A DNA stretch of 64,000 nt from Ectopseudomonas oleovorans. Lineage in GTDB: Bacteria; Pseudomonadota; Gammaproteobacteria; Pseudomonadales; Pseudomonadaceae. The notes beneath the pieces are model-generated. The model had not been told where the DNA came from. It made no database searches and worked only from the letters and a program-made list of their open reading frames with translations. The number at the start of each line of letters is the position of its first letter. Position 1 is the stretch's first letter. Below, piece by piece: positions 1 through 8,193 of this stretch. The stretch is from positions 1 through 64,000 of the forward strand of contig NZ_QASO01000040.1 of NCBI RefSeq assembly GCF_003052605.1, written 5' to 3'. The translations under genes and the position numbers were made by a program.

Positions 1-577
1 CTGCCTGCTGACCACTGCGATCTCTTACCACCAGCACAGGAATTTGCTCGGCAGACAGTCCGCGTCGTTGGGCGCTGCCACCGCGCCGACGAGGCGGTCG
101 AGGCAGTTCGCGTTGCCCTTTGAAGGACTCCAGGAAGAAGGTTTCATCTGCTTCAACAATGCCTGACGCGTGCTGGGCCTGGTGATCGGCAATCCGAGAA
201 AGAAACCTATGTCGCCACAGGAAAGCTGTGTTTTTGCTGACGCCACAATGAACGGCGGCCTTGCGCACGCTCAGGCTCTGGGTCAGTGCGTCCGCATAGT
301 CTTGCCAGAGATGGCGCTTTCTCAGTCGCGCCATTGGGGTGCCCGTCAGGGCATTGCTGGTTTTGCCGCAAACCTTGCAGCGGTATCGCGGCAAGTCACC
401 ACTGGAACCCCAGGGGCGCAGTTCCCGCGATTGACAATGCGGGCAATGGCTTGGGGCCTTGATTGCGTCCTGCCAGTGCCTGGCAGCTGGCAAGAGCTTG
501 GATCTCAACTGGTCGCGTTGCTCTGGGTTGAGGCTGGAGAGCTGTGCCATCCACCGCGAAAACTGAACCGCTTTCAT
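1..577 (-). CDS. IS1595-family transposase, partial (N-terminal 192 residues)
   Basis: The frame is open from an ATG at 577 to the window edge, so only the N-terminal part is visible. The protein has a helical start, a zinc ribbon (CPHC about residues 44-47, CKVC about 68-71), a [13 protein letters not shown] segment and then a helix-turn-helix-like stretch with [19 protein letters not shown]. It continues into [10 protein letters not shown], which carries the first Asp of the DDE/N catalytic domain. This zinc-ribbon plus ISXO2-like layout is typical of IS1595-family transposases, which are usually about 300 residues. The rest of the catalytic domain lies outside the window, so intactness cannot be judged. 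It reads in the same direction as the LPS operon it interrupts. Confidence 0.85.
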   Translation of the reverse strand, partial: MKAVQFSRWMAQLSSLNPEQRDQLRSKLLPAARHWQDAIKAPSHCPHCQSRELRPWGSSGDLPRYRCKVCGKTSNALTGTPMARLRKRHLWQDYADALTQSLSVRKAAVHCGVSKNTAFLWRHRFLSRIADHQAQHASGIVEADETFFLESFKGQRELPRPPRRRGGSAQRRGLSAEQIPVLVVRDRSGQQA

Positions 578-648
578 GATAGATCCCTCATGCTGGGAAA
601 GATCACGATTCAGTTTAGACCACTGCAACAGATAACTCAGACAGAGCC
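1..648 (-). mobile_element. IS1595-family insertion sequence, one end visible
   Basis: The element holds the transposase gene plus about 70 bases of leader. Its outer end is probably at 648, where the minus strand reads GGCTCTGTCTGAGTTATC, the kind of terminal sequence expected for this family. The 8 bases outside (649-656, AAAGAAAT) would be the target duplication if the family rule of 8-bp duplications holds. The other end is outside the window, so neither the inverted repeat nor the duplication can be confirmed here. Confidence 0.65.
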
Positions 649-1602
649 AAAGAAATTGAAGCGCGCGCGCAAGGTCTGCCAGGCGGAGACTTTGCCCACC
701 TCGGGCCAGGCTTGCTGCAACACGTCGAACAAATGCTCGGCCAGGTGCACATGGCTCATATGCGCCTCGACGAAACGGCGCCCCTGCTCGGCGATCGCCT
801 CGGCCCGCGCCGGATCGCCGCGCAGATCGGCGAGGTGCCCGCGCAACTCGTCGAGGTCGGAATACAGCAGCAGGTGGACGCCATCCTGCAGGCCGATGAC
901 CGCCTCCTCGCTACCCTGGCGCCAGGCCAGGAGCAGGCAGCCGCAGGCCATCGCTTCGAAGTTCTTGGCCATGTACTCGCCGAGCCCGACATCGGCGCTG
1001 ACGAAATAGCGGATGCGGTTGAGCATCTCGCGATAAGGCTGGCCCGGCGCCGTGCGCAGCAGCTGCAGCGGCTCTTGCGCCGCCAACCGCTCCAGCAGTT
1101 CCTTGCGCCCGCCGTAAGCGGCGCTGGCGGTACGCCCGACGAAACCCAGCTCGATATCCCGCGCGCGCTCCTCGCAATAGATGGTGCGCGGGTCGTAGCC
1201 CTTGGCGAGGAAATGCACGTTGAACCCCTCGCCGCGCAGGCGTTCGGCGACGCTGGCGCCCGTCACCACGATTCGTGCGTTGGGCAGGGCCCGGTAGAAG
1301 CGACTGAAGCGCTCGCACCAACGGGAAGCGGCCAGGTAGTTCTGGCAGGCGTCTTCCTCGTAGATCAACAGCCCCGATATCTGCCGCAAGAAGGCGGTCT
1401 GGCGGCGGATGTTCTTGAAGTGCAGGTCCAGCAGCACGCGCTCATAACGCCCCAGATCGACGCCGCGCAGGTAGCGGCGCAGGTCGCGCTGCTCGTCCTT
1501 GCCCAGGATGCGCAAGTCGAGGTCGACCAGCTGCCCGAGCCGTTCATGAACGCAGGACAGATCCGGCTCGCGCCCGGCACTGCTGAGCGCCAGCACCTTC
1601 AT
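637..1602 (-). CDS. ssg: LPS/cell-surface glycosyltransferase (Ssg-like), 3' end remodelled by the IS
   Basis: A 321-residue protein of the glycosyltransferase-1 fold. It has an N-terminal Rossmann-like half ([10 protein letters not shown]) and a C-terminal half with [20 protein letters not shown] and ACGCLLLA, which matches the nucleotide-sugar binding region of GT4/CgeB-like enzymes. In P. aeruginosa the gene next to the LPS core cluster at this spot is ssg, of about the same length. Start: ATG at 1602 overlaps the TGA of the upstream GT2 gene (ATGA), so the two are translationally coupled; a longer in-frame extension to 1752 lies inside that gene and is unlikely. The last residues (GSV and the TGA at 637-639) come from the inverted-repeat end of the adjacent IS, so the native C-terminus has been replaced. 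The acceptor sugar is unknown. Confidence 0.75.
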   Translation of the reverse strand: MKVLALSSAGREPDLSCVHERLGQLVDLDLRILGKDEQRDLRRYLRGVDLGRYERVLLDLHFKNIRRQTAFLRQISGLLIYEEDACQNYLAASRWCERFSRFYRALPNARIVVTGASVAERLRGEGFNVHFLAKGYDPRTIYCEERARDIELGFVGRTASAAYGGRKELLERLAAQEPLQLLRTAPGQPYREMLNRIRYFVSADVGLGEYMAKNFEAMACGCLLLAWRQGSEEAVIGLQDGVHLLLYSDLDELRGHLADLRGDPARAEAIAEQGRRFVEAHMSHVHLAEHLFDVLQQAWPEVGKVSAWQTLRARFNFFGSV

Positions 1603-2507
1603 GGGGTTCGGCTCAACCACAGACGGATGGCCTTGCGGGCGTAGGACCACTTCAACGCCACCCGCCAATCCGTGCGCAGCGCCTCGCGGTAGTAGCCGCG
1701 CGCCTGGGCGCGGTCGCCGGCCAACAGGCAGGTGCGGAACAGCGACAGGCAACGTTGGGCGCGGTAGGCGGGCTTAAGCGCTTGCAGGTCGGCCGGCAGT
1801 TGACGGAAGACCTCGTCCACCAGGGCCAGGCCGACGCGGCGTGCCGCCTCGGCGTTATGCCGCAGGCTGTCGGGATGCTTGTGGATACGCGCCAGCATCA
1901 GGTCGAGCACCGCCACCCGGCGCTGACTCAGGCAATAGGCGAACACCGGGATGTCTTCGCTGTGCCGCAGGTGCTCGGGGTACGGCCGCTGCTGCAGCAA
2001 CTCGCGACGGAGTACACAGGCGCCATGGCTGAGGGCGATGCGCTTGTCCAGCAGGTAGCCCTTGAGGCGCTGCAGCGCATCCGCGGGAACGGCACTGGCG
2101 GGATGCTCGCGCTCGCGGCCATCGGGCTGCACCGCCACATGTCCGGCCAGCCACAGGTCCATGTCGGGCTGGGCGCGCAGGCGTTCGCAGAGGCCGGGCA
2201 GCACGCCGGGCACCAGCTCGTCGTCGGCGTCGAGCAGCAGCACATGGCGCCCCCGCGCCAGGTGCACGCCCTTGTTGCGGGCCGCGGAGGGGCCGGCGTT
2301 GTCCTGGCGCACGCCCTGGAAGGCGGTGCCATGACGCTGACTCAGGCTGGCGAACACCGCCGGCGTGTCGTCGCTGGAGCCATCGTCCACCACCCAGAGT
2401 TCGACCTCGGGGGTGGCCTGGGACAACACCGAGTCGACGGCGCGCGACAGCACTCCAGCATAGTTGTAAGTAGGAATGACAACGCTAAGCAGCGGCTCAG
2501 CCGACAT
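1599..2507 (-). CDS. Family 2 glycosyltransferase of the LPS core cluster
   Basis: A 302-residue GT-A enzyme. LLSVVIPTYNYAGVL and the ELWVVDDGSSDDT motif open the nucleotide-sugar domain, QDNAGPSAARNKG follows, and HVLLLDADDEL carries the DxD-type metal site. HSEDIPVF later is consistent with the catalytic base region. The C-terminal third is helical and rich in Arg. ATG at 2507 lies inside the end of the carbamoyltransferase gene (8-codon-scale overlap), and its own stop overlaps the next start, so it is an internal operon gene. By class and setting it could be a WapR-like rhamnosyltransferase of the outer core, but the position differs from PAO1 wapR and the donor cannot be read from sequence. 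Confidence 0.8.
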   Translation of the reverse strand: MSAEPLLSVVIPTYNYAGVLSRAVDSVLSQATPEVELWVVDDGSSDDTPAVFASLSQRHGTAFQGVRQDNAGPSAARNKGVHLARGRHVLLLDADDELVPGVLPGLCERLRAQPDMDLWLAGHVAVQPDGREREHPASAVPADALQRLKGYLLDKRIALSHGACVLRRELLQQRPYPEHLRHSEDIPVFAYCLSQRRVAVLDLMLARIHKHPDSLRHNAEAARRVGLALVDEVFRQLPADLQALKPAYRAQRCLSLFRTCLLAGDRAQARGYYREALRTDWRVALKWSYARKAIRLWLSRTP

Positions 2508-4254
2508 TGTCGTACCAGTCCTTGCCATCCTTGACCACCAGGATGTCTTCCATGATCAGGTACTGCAGGTCGGAGCCGTAGAACATGTTCAGCGCGTCGG
2601 TCGGCGAGCAGATCATCGGCTCGCCACGACGGTTGAGCGAGGTATTCAGCGAGACACCGTTACCGGTGAGCTTTTCCAGTTCCAGCATCAGGTCGTACCA
2701 GCGCGGATTGAAGCGACGCTCCAGCACCTGAGCACGTGAAGTGCCGTCTTCATGTACCACTTCGCTGACGCGCTCTTTCCACTCCTCGTTCACTTCGAAG
2801 GTGAAGGTCATGAACGGGCTCGGGTGATCGACCTTGAGCATCTTCGGCGCCACGGTGTCGAGCATCGATGGGCAGAAGGGTCTCCAGCGTTCGCGGAACT
2901 TGATCTGTTCGTTGATACGATCAGCCACGCCAGGCACGCTCGGGCAACCGATGATCGAGCGGCCACCGAGGGCACGCGGGCCAAACTCCATGCGGCCCTG
3001 GAACCAGGCCACCGGGTTGCCGTCGACCATGATCTTGGCGATGCGCTCGGCCGTGTTGTCGATGCGTTTGAACACCGGCTGGTTCGAGTGCTTGGCGCAG
3101 GCAGCGATGACATCCTCGTTGCTGTACGAGGGGCCGAGGTAGACGTGCTCCATCTTCTCCACCGGCACACCACGCTTGTGCGAGACGTAGGCGGCAGCGC
3201 CGACCGACGTACCAGCGTCGCCAGAAGCCGGTTGCACGAACAGCTCCTTCACCTCGGGACGGGCGATGATCTTCTGGTTGAGCTTGACGTTCAGCGCACA
3301 GCCACCAGCGAAGGCGATCTTGCCGGTCTCGCGGATAATGTCGCCCAGGTAGTAGTCCATCATTTCCAGCGCCAGCTTCTCGAACAGCGCCTGCATGCTG
3401 GCGGCGTAGTGGATGTAGGGGTCGTCGGCGATATCGCCTTCGCGCTTCGGACCCAGCCACTCGATCAGTTTGGGCGAGAAGTAGAACCCCTTGCCCTTTT
3501 CCTTGTAGCGACGCAGGCCAATGACATTGGCGTAATCGGTGTTGATGATCAGCTCGCCGTTCTCGAACTTGGCCAGGCGCGAGAAATCGTACTTGCTGGC
3601 ATCGCCATAGGGCGCCATGCCCATGACCTTGAACTCGCCGTCGAGCATCTCGAAACCGAGGAATTCGGTGATGGCACCGTACAGACCGCCGAGCGAGTCC
3701 GGGTCGAAGAACTCCTTGATCTTGTGGATCTTGCCGTTCTCGCCGTAGCCGAAGAAGGTAGTGGCGTACTCACCTTTACCGTCGATGCCGAGGATCGCGG
3801 TCTTCTCCTTGAAGCCCGAGCAATGGTAAGCACTGGCGGCGTGGGCCAGGTGGTGTTCAACCGGTTCGATCTTGACCTTCTTGGCATCGAAACCCAGTTG
3901 TTCCAGGCACCAGACGATCTTCTTGCGGTAACGCTTGTAACGGCGGTTACCCATGAGCAGCGCGTCTAGCGCACGATCCGGCGCATACCAGTAACGCTTG
4001 GCGTAATGCCAACGCGCCTTGCCGAACAGACTGATGGGCGCAAAAGGAATAGCGACCACATCGACGTCAGACGGCTTGATGCCGGCCTGCTCCAGGCAGA
4101 ACTTGGCCGACTCGTAGGGCATGCGGTTCTTCGCGTGCTTGTCACGCACGAAGCGCTCTTCTTCGGCGGCAGCAACAAGCTTGCCGTCGATGTATAGCGC
4201 GGCGGATGGATCATGGCTCAGGGCGCCGGAAAGGCCGAGGATCGTCAATGCCAA
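2497..4254 (-). CDS. wapO: Carbamoyltransferase of the NodU/CmcH family (LPS core)
   Basis: A 585-residue protein with the two-part architecture of O-carbamoyltransferases. An N-terminal ASKHA-fold domain (ILGLSGALSHDPSAAL; AAEEERFVRDKH; EHHLAHAASAYH; GIDGKGEY) is followed by a YrdC-like C-terminal domain with FAGGCALNVKLN, GPSYSNEDV and GRMEFGPRALGGRSI. The family moves carbamoyl from carbamoyl phosphate to a sugar hydroxyl through a carbamoyl-adenylate. P. aeruginosa inner-core heptose carries a carbamoyl group, and the homologue in this position (PA5005) is named wapO. The start is TTG at 4254 with GAGG eight bases upstream on the minus strand. It overlaps the downstream GT2 gene; a 99-base gap with a small hairpin separates it from the kinase gene upstream. 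Confidence 0.85.
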   Translation of the reverse strand: MALTILGLSGALSHDPSAALYIDGKLVAAAEEERFVRDKHAKNRMPYESAKFCLEQAGIKPSDVDVVAIPFAPISLFGKARWHYAKRYWYAPDRALDALLMGNRRYKRYRKKIVWCLEQLGFDAKKVKIEPVEHHLAHAASAYHCSGFKEKTAILGIDGKGEYATTFFGYGENGKIHKIKEFFDPDSLGGLYGAITEFLGFEMLDGEFKVMGMAPYGDASKYDFSRLAKFENGELIINTDYANVIGLRRYKEKGKGFYFSPKLIEWLGPKREGDIADDPYIHYAASMQALFEKLALEMMDYYLGDIIRETGKIAFAGGCALNVKLNQKIIARPEVKELFVQPASGDAGTSVGAAAYVSHKRGVPVEKMEHVYLGPSYSNEDVIAACAKHSNQPVFKRIDNTAERIAKIMVDGNPVAWFQGRMEFGPRALGGRSIIGCPSVPGVADRINEQIKFRERWRPFCPSMLDTVAPKMLKVDHPSPFMTFTFEVNEEWKERVSEVVHEDGTSRAQVLERRFNPRWYDLMLELEKLTGNGVSLNTSLNRRGEPMICSPTDALNMFYGSDLQYLIMEDILVVKDGKDWYDNVG

Positions 4255-4284
4255 GGATAAAGCCTCTTAAAAAAGCGGCTGCAG

Positions 4285-4307
4285 GCTTGAAGCGGCAAGC
4301 TTCAAGC
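4285..4307. repeat. Small inverted repeat GCTTGAAGC/GCTTCAAGC
   Basis: Two 9-base arms (4285-4293 and 4299-4307) are perfect reverse complements with a 5-base loop, in the 99-base gap between the double-kinase gene and the carbamoyltransferase gene. There is no clear U-tract, so it may be an intercistronic mRNA hairpin or a degenerate dispersed repeat rather than a terminator. Confidence 0.5.
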
Positions 4308-4353
4308 AACAGCGTTCGTTATTCAGTCGCCCCGGTCGGGCACATTTACTGCC

Positions 4354-5799
4354 TTAACTGTTCGGTTTTGCCACCACCGATGGAAGGCGCTCGTCCAGAA
4401 CCTGGTACAGCGTACTGTCCTGCGGCCAGTTACGCAGGAAACGCGCCCGATCCTTCGCATAGGCGGGTGCGAAGCTACCGGCTCGACGGTGCTGCTGCAT
4501 GGCGTCCAGGTCGATCAACATCCAGCGCCCATCCTGCCACAGGATATTGCTGCCTTTGAGATCCCCATGACTGATGCGCTCGCGCAGCAGCGCCGCAAAC
4601 AGGTCATCCAGTGCCCGCAGTTCCGCTTCGGCTGGTAACTCGCCAGGCGCGCAGGACGCGAAACGAGTAATTATATCCACACCCGATGCGTGTTCGGTAA
4701 CAAGATAGGATCGGCGCCTGAGCCACAGGGTACGGCACTCGAGCACGGCAAGCGGTTTGGGCGTTGCGATGCCGAGAAAAACCAGGCGATTGCCCTCGCA
4801 CCAGCTGTGCCAGGCGCGGCTCGGACGCCAGCAGCGTTTGAGCCAATGCAGCATGCCCTTGATGTTGTAGCGTTTGATGACCAATTGCCTGGCACCCTGA
4901 TCGACTCGCGCGACGGTAGACGAACCACCCTGTTTGAGGGACTGCCCAGCCGCGATAGCGGCGTCAGGGTCAGCCAGTAATCGCGCCAGCAAGGCATCTT
5001 CCTCGCGCCGGACCACCTGCAAGCGCGAGGCACCGCGCCATGCGCAAAACGCCGAACAATCGCGACCGAGCTTGCCCATGAACTGGTGCAACCGCGAACC
5101 ACGGGCCTTGGCTACCGCCTTGAGCAGAGCCTCGAGCGGCAGCGCGTGCTCGCCATTGACCAGCAGGTAATGCACCAGCAGCTCCTCGATGAATGGATCG
5201 AGAGCACTCGGGAATTGAGCGAAGAACACACCCAGATTGACCAGCACCCTGTCTCGCGACAGAGGTTGGCCCGGAGTCTCGGCACGCACGCCGCCACCGT
5301 CGATCAGATACAGGCTGCCCTTTTGACGCAGCAGGTTGTCCAGGTGCAGATCCTCTTGCCACAGACCTTGTCGATGTAGCCCTGCAATGGCTGCCAGCGC
5401 CTCACCCAACACCCGCTGCCGAGCGTCGTCCAGCCACGCCAGATGGGCCACCGCCTGCCAGGCATCTCCGAGGCTTTCGGCATCGTCGAGGAACTCGAAC
5501 AGCAGCCAACCGCCCCCTCCTGGCGTCGAACCGTGGACAAGCAACTCGGGCGTCTTCAGCCCCTGCTCAGCCAGTAGCTGAACGCCGCGCAGCTCGCGGA
5601 CGAAATGCCGTTCGGCCTTATCGCCGACCAGCAGCTTGGCCAGCACCTCACGCCCCTGCCACTGCGCCCGACCGACATAGCGTTGACCTGGCAGCACCCG
5701 CAAAAGACTGAGCAACTGGATAGATCCCGCCCCCTCCAGCTCGATCAGCAGCGGTAGCGCGGGGGTACGTCCGGCATCGACCAGGGAAGCAAGCCTCAT
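4354..5799 (-). CDS. LPS core kinase-like protein with two kinase domains (PA5006-like)
   Basis: A 481-residue cytoplasmic protein with two eukaryote-like kinase folds in tandem. Domain 1 (about 1-215) shows VLAKLLVGDKAERHFVREL for the nucleotide site, GLWQEDLHLDNLL as catalytic loop and LYLIDGGG in place of DFG. Domain 2 (about 290-470) shows LVIKRYN, the catalytic loop ISHGDLKGSNIL and WMLIDLDAM. Both loops keep an Asp and Asn, so both may be active. It belongs to the lipopolysaccharide kinase (Kdo/WaaP) clan and corresponds in place and length to PAO1 PA5006. Its ATG at 5799 overlaps the stop of wapQ by 4 bases. The substrate is inferred to be a core sugar; which one is unknown. Confidence 0.8.
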   Translation of the reverse strand: MRLASLVDAGRTPALPLLIELEGAGSIQLLSLLRVLPGQRYVGRAQWQGREVLAKLLVGDKAERHFVRELRGVQLLAEQGLKTPELLVHGSTPGGGGWLLFEFLDDAESLGDAWQAVAHLAWLDDARQRVLGEALAAIAGLHRQGLWQEDLHLDNLLRQKGSLYLIDGGGVRAETPGQPLSRDRVLVNLGVFFAQFPSALDPFIEELLVHYLLVNGEHALPLEALLKAVAKARGSRLHQFMGKLGRDCSAFCAWRGASRLQVVRREEDALLARLLADPDAAIAAGQSLKQGGSSTVARVDQGARQLVIKRYNIKGMLHWLKRCWRPSRAWHSWCEGNRLVFLGIATPKPLAVLECRTLWLRRRSYLVTEHASGVDIITRFASCAPGELPAEAELRALDDLFAALLRERISHGDLKGSNILWQDGRWMLIDLDAMQQHRRAGSFAPAYAKDRARFLRNWPQDSTLYQVLDERLPSVVAKPNS

Positions 5800-6545
5800 G
5801 AGCGCCTCGCCTTGTCCTTGAATCGTGCCGTGAGACGTTGCAACCAGTACCCCAACTGACGAGCGTCACCGAGATAGGCGGTCAGGAAACAGGCTACATC
5901 GTCATCGCCCCAGGCACTGGCGCGACGCAGCAGGGGTTCCAGATCCTTGACCCGATCACGCTCGCCAAACAACAGGGGCCGGGTCTTTTCCAGGTCGATC
6001 AACTGCGCGACGAAACCATCGCCGCTGGGTTGGAGGAAAATATGTTTGGGATAGAAGCAACCATGGACCTGGCCCTGGCCATGTACGCACCGGGCCAGCA
6101 CCCCGCAGGCACTGGCGATGGCATGGCGTTGCACGGCGGCCAGTTGCGACCAGTTCGGCAGGTAGCTGTCCAGATCCCGCCAACCATCCAGGGCTCGGGT
6201 CAGCAGGACGGCGCGGCGCTCGCCGCCAATGCGTCGTTCGGCATAGAACGCCGAACGCATCGCCGGAATGCCCAGGCGCTGATAGCGGCAGGTATTGCGA
6301 AACTCCCGCGCCAGGGTCGGCTCACCCAACGGACGATGCAAGCTGCGGGTCAGGTAATTGCTCTGGCGCTTGAGGTAGTAGCCGGTGCCGTCGAGGTCGA
6401 GCCGGTACACCGCACTCCAACCACCGCGAGAAGCGGTGTTGGGCTCGTCCACGGCAAACAGCTGCAGTGCCCATAAGGCCTCGAAGCTGTCCAGGCCGTG
6501 ACGCTCGAGCAACGTTTTATCCTCGCCCTCGATGAAGTCCTTCAT
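5796..6545 (-). CDS. wapQ: LPS core kinase-family protein WapQ-like
   Basis: A 249-residue member of the Kdo/WaaP kinase family. YYLKRQSNYLTRS carries the probable ATP-binding Lys, a VLLTRALDGW hinge follows, then VHGCFYPKHIFL at the catalytic loop and VAQLIDLEKTRP in place of DFG. The loop has no Asp after His-Gly, unlike HRD or HGD in its neighbours, so the catalytic base is either missing or supplied differently. HGxxYPxH is also the form seen in InaA-like members of the family. It overlaps both neighbours by 4 bases. Position corresponds to PAO1 PA5007. Confidence 0.75.
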   Translation of the reverse strand: MKDFIEGEDKTLLERHGLDSFEALWALQLFAVDEPNTASRGGWSAVYRLDLDGTGYYLKRQSNYLTRSLHRPLGEPTLAREFRNTCRYQRLGIPAMRSAFYAERRIGGERRAVLLTRALDGWRDLDSYLPNWSQLAAVQRHAIASACGVLARCVHGQGQVHGCFYPKHIFLQPSGDGFVAQLIDLEKTRPLLFGERDRVKDLEPLLRRASAWGDDDVACFLTAYLGDARQLGYWLQRLTARFKDKARRS

Positions 6546-7279
6546 TCTCTTCCCTCGAAGTAGCGCACGATCTGCACGATCCGTCGTTTGTCACTGTCGT
6601 TGAGACGATCGCGATCCCGATACTGCAGATAGAAACGCAGGCGCTGGGTGCGCGACAGGTGGTACTTGGCGACCTTGTCCAGGCAAGCGAGATCCTTGAC
6701 GATCCGGTAGCGCAGGAACGGCCCCCACCAGAAGGTCCCCGCAGGGCAGTCGATGAGAAACAACCGGCGCTGCTCGTCCACCAGAAGGTTGCGCCACTTG
6801 AGGTCGTTGTGGACGAAATGATGGTCATGCAGCGTGCGCGTGGCCTTGGCCAACTGGCGGCTGACATCGTCGACCCAGGCCCGGTCATGCAGACGTGCAT
6901 CGTCCGTGGCCGCCAGGCGTGACATGTCCAACGTATCGACGATCTCCTGAGTGATCAGCGCGCCTCGGGCGAAGGCGCCGACCTTGCGCTCCAGGCCGTA
7001 GGCGGCGATGGGCGCAGTGGGAATACCCCAGGCGGCGAAGTGCTTGAGATTCTGCCACTCGGCCTTGACCCGCGGCCGGCCGATGAAACGCCGAACGCCC
7101 TTGCCAGCGCCGTGATAGCGCTTGACGTAATAGCGCAGCCCATCGAATTCGACGCGGATCACGTCCGACAGCGGATCACGGGTGATCGCCTCGCCCTGCA
7201 GGGAAAACACCGCATCCAGGCTGGCGAAGGCTTTTGCCGCCTGCGGCGTGGCCAGGGCGGTGACGCGCCATTCACTCAT
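6542..7279 (-). CDS. wapP: LPS core heptose kinase-family protein WapP-like
   Basis: A 245-residue single-domain kinase-like protein. YYVKRYHGAGKGVRRFIG carries the ATP-site Lys, HHFVHNDLKWRNLL is an HxD catalytic loop with Lys and Asn in canonical positions, and LFLIDCPAG stands where DFG would be. This is the standard set of the LPS kinase family that phosphorylates inner-core heptose. Start: ATG at 7279 lies 8 bases inside the end of waaP; a longer frame to 7309 would sit deeper inside waaP. Position corresponds to PAO1 PA5008 (wapP). The precise phosphorylation site is not shown by sequence. Confidence 0.8.
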   Translation of the reverse strand: MSEWRVTALATPQAAKAFASLDAVFSLQGEAITRDPLSDVIRVEFDGLRYYVKRYHGAGKGVRRFIGRPRVKAEWQNLKHFAAWGIPTAPIAAYGLERKVGAFARGALITQEIVDTLDMSRLAATDDARLHDRAWVDDVSRQLAKATRTLHDHHFVHNDLKWRNLLVDEQRRLFLIDCPAGTFWWGPFLRYRIVKDLACLDKVAKYHLSRTQRLRFYLQYRDRDRLNDSDKRRIVQIVRYFEGRE

Positions 7280-8105
7280 GCTTCGCTCCCGGCGCGTACT
7301 TGCGTGCATAGCGAACCAGCAGGCGATCGGCCTTGCGTTGCAGCCAGAGCAGCAGCGCCGCCTCCTCCCGCAGGATCTGCCGCAACGGCCGCTCGTTCCC
7401 TGCCGCCGCGAAATAACTTTTGAGAAAGCGCAACTTGTCGCGGCGGGTCAGGCCAATATCCAGCGCTGAGAAATACAGAGCGGCCAGGTCCTTGTCGCGC
7501 CAGCGCCGTGGCGTGGTGCTGCGCACCTGGGCGCGGTGCAGGTCGATCAGTGATAAACGCAGGTCGCTGGCCTGGATCGGCCGGTCACTGTGCAGCAGAA
7601 AATGGCAGATGTAGCAGTCACGGTGGTTGACCCCGGCACGGTGCATACTGCCAGTCATCTTCGCCACTTCGCGAATCAATGCCCACTTCAGCGTCGGCTT
7701 CGGCGGCTGCTGTGCCCAGTTCAGGCTGAGCTGCTCCAGGTCGACGGTCGGCGCCAGCTCTTCGGTGATAATGAACGAGTGCTGGCGTGCGGGATTGGCG
7801 CCGTGCTCACCGTAGGCCACGGCGGTCATGGTCGGCACACCGGCCTCGGTCAGACGCTGAATGGCCTGCCACTCTTGCGCGGCTCCCAACACAGGCGCCT
7901 TGGCCGTGAGCAGGTTCTTGGCGATCTCACCCCAGCCGATGCCACGGTGGATCTTGACGAAGTAACCGCGCCCGTCGACCTCGGTACGCAGGGTGCGGCG
8001 CCCTTCCAGCTCGCGGTAGACCTGGCCCTCGAGCGCCTCGACGGCCTCGAAGGGATCGCGGCCCGCCCACAGGCTCTTGAAGGGTTCGGCGAGGATCAGG
8101 CGCAT
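7272..8105 (-). CDS. waaP: LPS core heptose(I) kinase WaaP
   Basis: A 277-residue protein kinase-like sugar kinase that phosphorylates HepI of the inner core, a step essential in P. aeruginosa. Lys51 lies in YFVKIHRGIGWGEI, and the catalytic loop is GVNHRDCYICHFLL with Asp163, the residue known to be essential in PAO1 WaaP. LSLIDLHRAQV follows as the metal-binding segment. ATG at 8105 has only a G-run upstream as a possible ribosome site. The 88 bases between waaG and waaP hold a large inverted repeat, unlike the other tight junctions in this operon. Confidence 0.93.
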   Translation of the reverse strand: MRLILAEPFKSLWAGRDPFEAVEALEGQVYRELEGRRTLRTEVDGRGYFVKIHRGIGWGEIAKNLLTAKAPVLGAAQEWQAIQRLTEAGVPTMTAVAYGEHGANPARQHSFIITEELAPTVDLEQLSLNWAQQPPKPTLKWALIREVAKMTGSMHRAGVNHRDCYICHFLLHSDRPIQASDLRLSLIDLHRAQVRSTTPRRWRDKDLAALYFSALDIGLTRRDKLRFLKSYFAAAGNERPLRQILREEAALLLWLQRKADRLLVRYARKYAPGAKHE

Positions 8106-8127
8106 GCAAGCCCCCCCAGCCGGGTAT

Positions 8128-8174
8128 CCGTGCGCACCGATGACACCGTGCTGTCGACCTTTGGGTGCGCACGG
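8128..8174. repeat. Inverted repeat (11-bp arms) between waaG and waaP
   Basis: CCGTGCGCACC (8128-8138) and GGTGCGCACGG (8164-8174) are perfect reverse complements around a 25-base loop. The half-site GGTGCGC/GCGCACC recurs at 36471-36487, so this looks like a dispersed palindromic element. It fills most of the only sizeable gap between waaF and the double-kinase gene. Confidence 0.7.
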
Positions 8175-8193
8175 CGCCCCCTACCCAAGCGAC

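Noticed and set aside
170-1009. Long plus-strand frames over the transposase/ssg region
   Set aside because: Antisense to two well-supported genes and low-complexity Arg/Ala-rich translation, typical of GC-rich shadows.
2752-3969. 405-residue plus-strand frame over the carbamoyltransferase gene
   Set aside because: His/Val/Asp-rich mirror of the real protein; no domain or ribosome site.
2497-4254. Carbamoyltransferase as part of an antibiotic or nodulation-factor cluster
   Set aside because: All neighbours are LPS core genes in the same order as PAO1, so a core-sugar substrate is the simpler reading.
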